From positions 1 to 50,837 of the forward strand of contig JAYZDF010000105.1 of the NCBI GenBank assembly GCA_036337945.1: DNA of 50,837 bases, given 5' to 3'. Made by a program: the position numbers and the translations under genes. Position 1 is the first letter of the stretch. Every line of letters starts with the position of its first letter. A model generated the notes under the pieces. That model was not told the origin of the DNA, made no database searches, and saw only the letters and a program-made list of their open reading frames with translations. Shown piece by piece: positions 35,694 through 43,651 of the stretch. Source of the stretch: JAYZDF01 sp036337945. GTDB lineage: Bacteria > Myxococcota > Kuafuiibacteriia > Kuafuiibacteriales > Kuafuiibacteriaceae.

Positions 35694-37190
35694 ATGAAAC
35701 GCCTAGCAACGTCCATACTTGCAGGACTAATTCTCTTTGCGGCTCCGCAGCAAGCGCTGGCATGATGAGTCGTTGGAGTTAACTCTAACTCCCCAGTTGG
35801 GGGGTCAAACCTGGAGACCGGTCTCGAAATTTCGACCGGCAAGCTTGACGGAACAACGCAGCTTGCCGTCGTCCATCAGTACAGCAGATTCGCGAAAGAA
35901 TTCATCGGTTCTGAGCAAGCAGACCCTAGAAACGGACAGAATATTGTCGCGAATTTCACTCGAATCTCACTTCTACATTACTTCGGCGAAGGTCTCGCCG
36001 GCGGTCTACGCTTTTCAGCCGCAGCGATTGAACACCAAAGAAGTGCGAGCGAGTGGACGCGAATCTCCGGCTTAGGGAGCATCGATTTATCGCTCAGTTA
36101 CGACCTAAGCGATTTATATTCTGAAACCGAGAACTGGCCGAAACTGAAACTCGCGGGAGCTCTTCGCTTACCAACAGGGCGCGAAGGCACAACGGATGAG
36201 ACCGTCATTGCCGGAGTCGCCCCAACGTTGCTTGCGACGGGCCCCGCAGCCTTTACCACAAATTGGAAAATTCAACTTACTCACAGACTGAATCCTTCTT
36301 TAGCCTTGTTGACTCTATATGGGATTCAAATGCCACTTCATAGAAACCCTTCCGGACTTAGGCCTGGGATATTACAAAGCTATGGAGCGAACACCATCTA
36401 TACTCCTGATCGCTCTTGGACAATTTCTGCAGGCATAACTGGCCGATACGTCATGCGGACTGAAGAAGAAGATGGCGATCTTATTCAAAACTCAGGAGGT
36501 CATTTCCTCGACGCAGGACTAAGCGTGAGTCGCCGCTTCAACGACAAATACTCCATCGGTGTGAATGCCCAGTTCCCTATTTATCGGAACCTCAATGGCA
36601 GGCAACTGACAGACTCCTATTCGTTGTTCGGACTCATCGGATATCTATTTGGGGGAGCAGAACCGGACTCCGAACGAGGCGAAAACCGCAAACTCAGTCC
36701 TGCCGAGAAAAAACAGGCTACAGAGAGCGATAATTATCAGCTCACAGACCACGAAGCTCAACACGGGTCACATCAAGTCAAACTCGAATCAATCGAAACT
36801 CGAACCTCATCTGGGTCTCCAGCAACCAAAAACTTTTTGGAACTCACTACCGGTGGTGCAAGCTTTCAAATGAACGAGGCTTTAGTTCCAGGCAAGATCA
36901 CAATTATTGATTTCTGGGCGGACTGGTGTGAGCCGTGTAAAGATATCGAAATCTATTTACGAAAAGTTGCGTCCGAGCATCAGAGCGTTGTGATTCACAA
37001 AGTAGAAGTGCCAAACTTTGATTCACCCGTCGCAAAAGCGCATCTACGAGGTGTTACTGGATTGCCTGTGATTCGGATTTACGACAAGAACGGGGACCTC
37101 ATCAGGGACTTAGTCGGTGTTCATGACTGGGAGCTTGAGCCAATCCTTGAGAGCCTCTGGAACAAACACAACGTTACCAACTCGAATTAA
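35694..37190 (+). CDS. Predicted selenoprotein: signal peptide, tandem Sec-Sec (UGA UGA), beta-barrel-like domain, thioredoxin domain
   Basis: 498 residues if UGA at 35763-35765 and 35766-35768 are read as selenocysteine (residues 24 and 25). Before them is a signal peptide (MKRLATSIL...PQQALA) whose predicted cleavage after ALA would leave Sec-Sec at the mature N-terminus. After them the same frame stays open to TAA at 37190: about 280 residues of alternating beta-rich sequence like an outer-membrane barrel (LRFSAAAIEHQRSAS, LAGALRLPTGREGTTDET, FNDKYSIGVNAQFPIYR), then a linker and a thioredoxin domain with WCEPC (Cys412, Cys415) and the cis-Pro LPVIRIY. Related barrel proteins in this phylum have CC soon after the signal, as I recall. 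A hairpin follows (35788-35805). A start at 35646 is also possible. Without Sec, a truncated call from an internal Met near 36228 would result. Confidence 0.82.
35788..35805 (+). promoter_or_regulatory. Bacterial SECIS-like hairpin after tandem UGA
   Basis: ACTCCCC (35788-35794) pairs with GGGGGGT (35799-35805), seven pairs including one G-U, around the loop AGTT with G at its second base. The loop begins 26 bases after the second UGA. This fits the usual bacterial SECIS model (apical loop 16-37 bases after UGA, G in the first two loop bases). Confidence 0.72.
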
Positions 37191-37254
37191 GTGATCGAAA
37201 TCGTACAACATTTTTTCTGCCTCAAAAAAAAGAAGAATTAGCTCATTATTTCGT

Positions 37255-37545
37255 TTGAAAAAAAATCATGAAAAGACTTCTGCACTGCTTTCGCTGTGGA
37301 TCTGTGCATGTTACATCCCAATCACGGTGCTTGGAACGTCGCTAATTCTAATGACCCAAAAAGGGGATGGTGTTGAGGTTAGCTATCAAGTTGTATCCCG
37401 GACAGTTACTCTTCCATGTGAGAAGGGAGCCGAACCAGAGCCAATTAAAGTTTCGAAAGATCGTGAATACCAATCTCCCAATAGTAGGCGTGTAAGTCAT
37501 GTTCGGTCAATTCAACTTGCGTTGACCGAAAGTGGATGTCGATAA
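37255..37545 (+). CDS. Small single-pass membrane or exported protein
   Basis: 96 residues from a TTG at 37255; no ATG exists in this frame at the 5' end, so the start is uncertain. Residues about 9-35 form a hydrophobic segment (SALLSLWICACYIPITVLGT), then a polar part with a Cys in TVTLPCEKGAEPEP and a Cys near the end (ESGCR), which could form a disulfide. It follows the selenoprotein gene by 64 bp on the same strand and may be co-transcribed. No family recognised. If real, it could be a redox partner; it could also be a chance frame. Confidence 0.45.
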   Translation: MKKNHEKTSALLSLWICACYIPITVLGTSLILMTQKGDGVEVSYQVVSRTVTLPCEKGAEPEPIKVSKDREYQSPNSRRVSHVRSIQLALTESGCR

Positions 37546-37617
37546 GAATTATCGGCTAAGGGGCCACTTTTGCTTCACGCCCACTATCTGGGAATCACAC
37601 TTTGAAAAGGATAAAGT

Positions 37618-40600
37618 TTATTTTTGCGGCAATCTTCTTTTGAGCTCGTCACGAATCCGAAGAGCTTCTGGATGCCCTGGCTCGATTGCCAAAATGCTGT
37701 CTAACTCTTTCAGTGCACTTTGATCGCGCAACTGTAATTTTGCCTGAACTAATTTCATCATTACTTTGACTGACTTCGGTTCGAGCGCTCGAATTGTTAG
37801 AAAAACGGCCTTAGCCTTCATATATAGCTTTTCAGCCATTAACTGGTCTCCGTAGCTATAAAGATATCTAGTGGTCGTTGGAGAAATCTTTGTGGCCTTT
37901 TCTAGAGCTTCGAGCGCCTCTACCTGCTTGTTTCCCTGCGAATAGCTTAGGCCGAGTAGCCACCATCCGTAAGCAGAGCCTGGGTCAATAGTGAGCGCTT
38001 TCTGTGCGTATTTGACCGCTTCGGAAGGTTCCGAACGATTCCTCATTACCGCCGCTAAGCCTAATAAGGCATTAACTGATTTCGGTGAACGTTTCAGTGC
38101 TTGTTGATACGCTTCAAACGCTTCCTCCTCATGACCTCGCAAAAATTTTGCCTCGGCGATCTTCACGAGTAGATGCGAATTCGTTGAGGAGGCGGAGAAG
38201 GCCTGGATATCCTTTTGAAGTTGCTTCCGTGAGACCGGTCGCAAATACGCTCGAGTCAGTTGCCCACCTTCATCGAAAATAAATGTCGACGGAATTGGAA
38301 GGTTTCCGTCATCACCGAAGAAGGATTCAAGAAGAGGTTCATTTGCTATTAGCTGGGGATACTTGATTCCAAAACGAGCGACCGACTTTTTTACGGACTC
38401 TAGATTATTCGTTTCAACAGATAATCCAATCCATTGAGAATCGTTACTATATTTTACCGACAAGTCCTTTAGTATCGGCAGCTCTTTTTTGCACGGCTTA
38501 CACCAAGGAGCCCAAAAGTTCACGACCGTCAGTTTTGACTGAGAGGTGTAATGACGGAGTCGGGTGCGCTTGCCATCTAGGGTCAAAGCAATTTGCTCCA
38601 GTAAATTCTCGTCGACACCTAGAGGTTGCTCGGTCCATCGGACAAGGGGCTTCGTCTCAAAGGTGTCCTTATTCGCAGTAAATATATAATGCTTGTTTGC
38701 TCTCACGGGTCCAAAGGTTCGTTTTTGGCCATCAGGCCAGGTAACAACAATTTTTGATACCTCTTCGGTATCGCCCAGGCCAAAATGAAGCGTCTTGGGA
38801 ACTTGCGCCTGAAACCCAGCGGTCAGTTTGACATAATCTTGCTGAGTCTGACCGTTTGCGGTGATTTGAACCAAACTCCCAAGGGGGATATCGACTGTCT
38901 TTTCATTCCTGACATCAATCCGAATAAAATTTCGTGCGGGTGCGCGGTTTTCGAGCAATCGGATATTTTGGAGGCTTGAGAACATAAGGTCAAGATCACC
39001 ATCACCGTCGAAATCGAAGGGTACAAAGGCTCGGCCATCATCCGAGAAGTCGACGCCGAGACCGTACGCTATTTGACTAAACTCTTGTTGCAGGCCGGAA
39101 TTGAAAAAAAAGACATCGCGTTCATAACCACTCCAGCTTCCGCGGAACTCGTAAGGCGAAATGACCGTATCCGCCTTTCCTCCTTTTTCTACGGCTTTTG
39201 CGTCAGCGACAACCTGTCGCCACCAATGTGGTCAGAAGTCAGGCGCGGTTGGGTCGCTGTGAGTCGTGAATCCATTGACGACGAATTGATCTTTGTCGCC
39301 ATCATTATCGACATCAAAGAAAATATTTCCCCATGCCCATTCAGCGTAATTGACTCCCCTACTTTGAGCCGTATCCACCCAGCTCTCACCTCTTCGCTCG
39401 AAAAGATTATTTCCTCCCGCAAGCGCAAGGACAGAAGCCTTCATCTCTGCGCCCAATTGGGACACCTGAGGAACGATGCGATTTCCTGCGTGAGAATACA
39501 TGTTTGAAAGTGAAACCGAAAATTGTCCGGTATTATTGGGGTCAGCCATAGAAATCCCCATTGTAAAACCTCTCGATTTTGCAAACGGGTGACCAGGAAG
39601 CTTCGTAAATCGCTGCCCATTTTCGTTTTGATAAAAATTATTCTGACCGTAATCATTACCAACTAAAACATCGGAATCTCCATCAGAATCAAAGTCGTAA
39701 CATTCTGCTACATAAGAATACTGAGATTCTCCCATTCCCCATTGGCCAGCACGCTCTCGATAAGTTCCGTCAGATTCGCTGATAAAAAGTAGGTTTTTTT
39801 GACCGTCTTGCCCATTGATGAGATTGAACTGTGTTCCTCCGGATTCTGAATTGAGGTAACCAAGCACGAGGAAATCAAGACGCTGGTCATCATTTAAATC
39901 ACAGGTAACTATAGCCGGGAAATCTATTTCGCGGTGTTGTTTTTCATTGTTAAACGAGAGTAATTTTTTGTTCGGGACAAACTTTCCATCAGTCTTGAGA
40001 TAGACGGTCAGAGATGCTTCTTGGTTATCCGAGTAATTAACGTGGGTACTGACAAGGTCAGTATCTCCATCACGATCGATATCGACCGCTAAATAAAAGT
40101 TGGTTGCGTCCTCATCGTTATGTGAACGATAAATTTTCTTTTTCTGAAAACCGCTTTTTCCATCATTAATGAAGATGCGAGTTCCTCGACCTTTACGAGT
40201 CGTAAGAATGTCTAATGCACCGTCACCATTTTCGTCGAAGATTGTCACGCCTCCGCTAGAAAACAATCTTCGCAAATCAACGAGCTCATTAGTAAGCTTT
40301 CTCATTTGTCGAGAATCCGCATACTGTACGCCGGTCACGGTAGAAACATTCTTGAAAAATGGTGTTCGAATATTGGACCAAATCGCTCGCTCGAAGTCCC
40401 ATGCAGTGATGACCCAAACACCATCTTTGCCTCGAGCAGTTAAGACGACGTCAGCCTCTAATTGATAGCGTCGACCTTCTTGATCTTTTCCCGCCAGCTG
40501 GAGATGAGCCTTCACATACGCATTTAGTGGGGCATCCTCATCTATAATGATTTCATAAACTTTGAAGGTTCGGCGTTCCATTATCGCCGAGCTTGCGAAA

Positions 40601-41004
40601 AATATATTCATCGCCCGAGAAAATTCACGACGATTTTGCCAAGCGCCAGCTTCACCTAAATGAGAAATCGTAATCGTACCTGTTTCTACTTTCTTGAACG
40701 AATCGAGATTTGGCCAGCGCCCAACAAATTCTGAATCGAGTGTATTGAAGACTGTTTTGTATTTACGTTCAGCCAAAGAGTCTAACAAAGAACCGCGAAT
40801 GAACTTTGTAAGACTTGTCGCTCTTTTTTCGGACTCATCAATGTCACTCAGAGACTTTTTCGGAGGAGTCAGTTGCCTGACAGGTTGCTTTGATAAAGCT
40901 TGCCCAGTGTCGCCTTTGGATGAGGTCGAATTCGTCGAGTTGCAACCTACAGCCATTATGCAGCTCAGCCCGAAGGCCAGCCACATAGAATTCGACGGCG
41001 TCAT
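37618..41004 (-). CDS. Predicted selenoprotein: CRTAC1-type lipoprotein with FG-GAP, ASPIC/UnbV, TlpA-like thioredoxin and TPR
   Basis: One frame of 1128 residues, broken only by TGA at 39234-39232 (residue 591). A lipobox ends CIMAVGC (Cys21). Parts in order: an unassigned domain (45-200); FG-GAP/VCBS calcium-type repeats (DENGDGALDILTTRKG, DIDRDGDTDLVSTH, DFDSDGDSDVLVGND, DVDNDGDKDQFVVNG); U591 in the text DPTAPDF-U-PHWWRQVV; another FG-GAP repeat (FDFDGDGDLDLMFSS); ASPIC/UnbV (about 690-780); a TlpA-like thioredoxin with WCKPC (Cys835, Cys838); and TPR repeats to the end. The UGA sits inside the CRTAC1 domain and both sides are full-length and conserved in type, which argues against decay. 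A SECIS-like hairpin follows. Simple gene calling gives two pieces, 41004-39232 and 38985-37618. Confidence 0.85.
39206..39220 (-). promoter_or_regulatory. Bacterial SECIS-like hairpin after UGA-591
   Basis: On the minus strand GCGACA (39220-39215) pairs perfectly with TGTCGC (39211-39206) around the loop GGT, with G at its first base; two wobble pairs can extend the stem. The loop starts 17 bases after the UGA, within the usual 16-37 window. Confidence 0.75.
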
Positions 41005-41269
41005 GAAGGTTGTTTATCACGGGCCATCTAAAGCCGCACCTAGACTCTGTGATTTCGTTTTCGCGATCTATCGCGAAGATGACCGGCCTAAGGAAAGTAT
41101 TAAGAAATATAGATATTTTTCGTCCGACACCCGTGTAACCACAGATTCAGCCGACTGCGTTCATGCACCAATTTGGTTGCAAGTGCCTACAAACACTTGG
41201 TAATCCCCTTCAAAAGAGCCTGAAACTCAACCGGCACGGATTTTGCTGCGCTCAATGTCGGAGTCAGAA

Positions 41270-42085
41270 ATGTCAAAAGTTACTAGTACACCCCGTTCTA
41301 CTACGACTGAGCTACAACAAAACGTTCGGTCAAGCGAACCGGCCGCAGTAAAACCAAAACCGGAACATTCCGCCATCTCACAGAATGATCCAGATCAATA
41401 TGAAGGTCCCAACGCTGCAGCTATCCCTCCGTCTGCGACTCGCGCAGCTCAGGCTTGGGGCAATTTGGACCCCACGCGCGGTAGAGGCTTAGTCGGAGTT
41501 GAGTACACGCCGAAAGTTCGGGGGCAAATGCGACTCAACCCCACAACTGCGCTGCCGGACAATCACGGTTTTCCACGAATGGTTGATTCACACGCAAGAC
41601 ACGGCAAATCGTTTGCCTTCGCGGGCGGGGATGGAAAAGTTCGCGGAGGAATAGAACTACCGGGAGCCTATAATGGACGAGATGGAAAGTTTCAGTGGAT
41701 TGTAGAGCAAGGCGGTAAAAAGTCGAACCATCGCGTATTTGTTCCGAAAGGAAAGCCAGGGCAAATTCCCAGAAGTGCAATCATCCCCGGAAGCGGCGCA
41801 GCAAGGGTCGCAGGTCGAGTGATGCTGCCACTCGCTGTCGCTGCCGACTCCTACGAAATCGCTACGGCCGAAAACAAACCCAAAAAAGCTGCCGAAAAAG
41901 CGGGAGCTTGGGCGACGAGTATGGGTGCGACCGCAGTAGCAGCCAAGGTGGCTTCTCCCCTTCTAGCTGCGGGTCCCCCGGGCTGGGTTGGCTATGGCGC
42001 GGCCGTACTGGGAACAGGCGTCGTTTCTTACGCCGCAGGGAGTCAGCTAGGTAAAGGAATCTATAATTGGTTCACTGGCAATTAG
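41270..42085 (+). CDS. Toxin-like protein with glycine/alanine-rich hydrophobic C-terminus
   Basis: 271 residues from ATG 41270, chosen for the GGAG six bases upstream; in-frame ATG 41255 is the alternative. The first 60 residues are low-complexity (MSKVTSTPRSTTTELQ). The middle is basic and Gly-rich (YTPKVRGQMRLNPTT, FAFAGGDGKVRGGIELPG). The C-terminal 80 residues hold Ala/Gly-rich hydrophobic stretches (VAGRVMLPLAVAADSY, GATAVAAKVASPLLAAGPPG, GYGAAVLGTGVVSYAAGSQLG), as in pore-forming or membrane-crossing parts of bacterial polymorphic toxins. No signal peptide. The function is not known; a secreted effector is an inference. It ends overlapping the convergent amidase gene by 4 bp. Confidence 0.65.
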   Translation: MSKVTSTPRSTTTELQQNVRSSEPAAVKPKPEHSAISQNDPDQYEGPNAAAIPPSATRAAQAWGNLDPTRGRGLVGVEYTPKVRGQMRLNPTTALPDNHGFPRMVDSHARHGKSFAFAGGDGKVRGGIELPGAYNGRDGKFQWIVEQGGKKSNHRVFVPKGKPGQIPRSAIIPGSGAARVAGRVMLPLAVAADSYEIATAENKPKKAAEKAGAWATSMGATAVAAKVASPLLAAGPPGWVGYGAAVLGTGVVSYAAGSQLGKGIYNWFTGN

Positions 42086-42816
42086 TGACCCCGCGGTTTC
42101 TTGGAGTCAGCGTCTAAGAGAGACAGATCTGAAACTTGCTGTCGTACTGCGTGGAGAAATTCCTGACCAGGGTCGATCTTGATGGTTCGGTATTTTGGAT
42201 CCGCTTCAGAAAAATATGGATGAGATTCCATACGACGGTACTCGTAGTGCCCAATCAAATGTGTAATTGGGAATCTTTTAGCAAGACTTCTAACTAAGAA
42301 CTCATTTGCTTTTTGTTGCGCTTTCGTCAGAGCCGATCTTTTACCGTCTCCAACGTTTTCGATACCGATTGCGACGTGGTTGAGGCCAATACAGTGCCTC
42401 ATAATTCGCCGCTCATCGACAAGTTGGTAAATACTTCCATCACGGTCGACCAAAAAATGCGCGCCTACATTGAGAGAGCTTGCCTTTCTCAACTTTTTTC
42501 GTCCTCGAAGGCTAGCCCCAGAAAAAGTGTTCCAAGTCGCCTTGAGCGAATCTCCACCTGTCCAATGAAGGACTATCACTCGCGGCGTCATATATGCATC
42601 TTTTGTGATGTCGCCCGTGAGTTTGTGTTTCGGAGTGTGGCGCTTGAGATATTCAACTGTAAGTTTCTTCCTTTGTTTCTCTTGAGGAAGCGCCCACGAA
42701 TGAATGTCTGGCGCATCTCCCGTCTCAGCATGCGCATGACCTTCTAAGAAGGCGAATGCCACCGTCATGAACAACCATGAGAAGGTATAAAAGCATCTTA
42801 ACGCAAAATGTTTCAA
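42082..42816 (-). CDS. N-acetylmuramoyl-L-alanine amidase (Amidase_2 family)
   Basis: 244 residues with a signal peptide (ends about HAHAE), so it acts in the periplasm or outside. It should cut the bond between MurNAc and L-Ala in peptidoglycan. Zinc ligands fit the AmpD pattern: His in VIVLHWTGG, His in LIGHYEYR and Asp in KIDPGQEF. Other family parts are GAHFLVDRDGSIYQLV and LNHVAIGIENVG. The longer insert (FSGASLRGRKKLRK) is unusual. Next gene upstream on the strand is a membrane protein, 8 bp away, so they are likely an operon. Confidence 0.9.
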   Translation of the reverse strand: MKHFALRCFYTFSWLFMTVAFAFLEGHAHAETGDAPDIHSWALPQEKQRKKLTVEYLKRHTPKHKLTGDITKDAYMTPRVIVLHWTGGDSLKATWNTFSGASLRGRKKLRKASSLNVGAHFLVDRDGSIYQLVDERRIMRHCIGLNHVAIGIENVGDGKRSALTKAQQKANEFLVRSLAKRFPITHLIGHYEYRRMESHPYFSEADPKYRTIKIDPGQEFLHAVRQQVSDLSLLDADSKKPRGH

Positions 42817-42823
42817 TTTGTTC

Positions 42824-43531
42824 TCATTGCTTGAGCGCGATTGAATTGATAATCGAAATTTTTTGCCAGATCTTTCGAGTCATGTCGCCAGTCAATTGCT
42901 CTAGCTCATTGATTGCAATGACTATCTCTGGATCGTTCACTTTTTGAGCGTACCAAGCAGCAAGCTTCCCAAGAAGAGAAAGTAAATCCGCAGTATAATC
43001 GAGATAGCGTTCTAGTTCCGCTGGCGTGAGATGAGGAGCAAAACCGTCGGGCTCAAATTCATCAGGAAACATAAAGTATTCGGGGTCTTTATTCATTTGG
43101 TGCATATCTAAAACATGGGCAAGAGCCCTTAGTTCTTGAAGTGCCTCTAATGTCATTTGACGGCGTTGTCGCAGTTCAAGTGAAACGAGAAAAACGATCG
43201 CAATACCAGAATAAACGATAGTGCTTATCCCGGCCTCGATTCCCTCTAGAACTGACCAACCATCATCCACCGAGAATTTGAGTTCTAACAGACCGAAAAT
43301 CACGGTCGTCAACATTAGCAATGCGAGAAGAAGTACTAGCGCGCGTATAAGGTAATTCGGCTTGAGTATGCGTTCTATTATTCCTGGTGCTCGGACAAAA
43401 GTGTCCTCAACAAGACCTGCAACGTCGCATAAGCCTCGTCCAGAAAATCTATTTTCGAGCACTTTGCGCTGTTTACGCAACAAATCAACGAGTCTGGAGT
43501 GATCAAGTGATGTACGTTTATTTGTCGTCAT
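42824..43531 (-). CDS. Two-helix membrane protein of unknown function
   Basis: 235 residues with two clear membrane segments: about 83-105 (LIRALVLLLALLMLTTVIFG) and about 124-145 (ISTIVYSGIAIVFLVSLE). The N-terminal 75 residues and C-terminal 90 residues are hydrophilic, the latter helical (QMTLEALQELRALAHVLDMH). It resembles uncharacterised bacterial two-TM proteins with cytoplasmic ends. Its end is 8 bp from the amidase start, so co-expression is likely. Confidence 0.7.
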   Translation of the reverse strand: MTTNKRTSLDHSRLVDLLRKQRKVLENRFSGRGLCDVAGLVEDTFVRAPGIIERILKPNYLIRALVLLLALLMLTTVIFGLLELKFSVDDGWSVLEGIEAGISTIVYSGIAIVFLVSLELRQRRQMTLEALQELRALAHVLDMHQMNKDPEYFMFPDEFEPDGFAPHLTPAELERYLDYTADLLSLLGKLAAWYAQKVNDPEIVIAINELEQLTGDMTRKIWQKISIINSIALKQ

Positions 43532-43651
43532 GATCCTTGCTAGTCATAGCACAAGTAAAAGCAAAAATGACCTCAGTCGACATTCGAAAATCCATTCGTG
43601 CACAGTAGTTTTTTGCCGTTTGAAACCTTCTTCGTGATAGTGTGCGCCGCA

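Noticed and set aside
35646..37190. Pseudogene explanation for the barrel-thioredoxin gene
   Set aside because: Apart from the paired TGA the frame is intact for about 475 codons with good domain motifs, and the signal peptide is in the same frame.
37618..41004. Frameshift or two separate genes for the CRTAC1 protein
   Set aside because: Both halves are in the same frame and are separated by one TGA only. The 82 codons between that TGA and the first following Met read as conserved-type CRTAC1 sequence.
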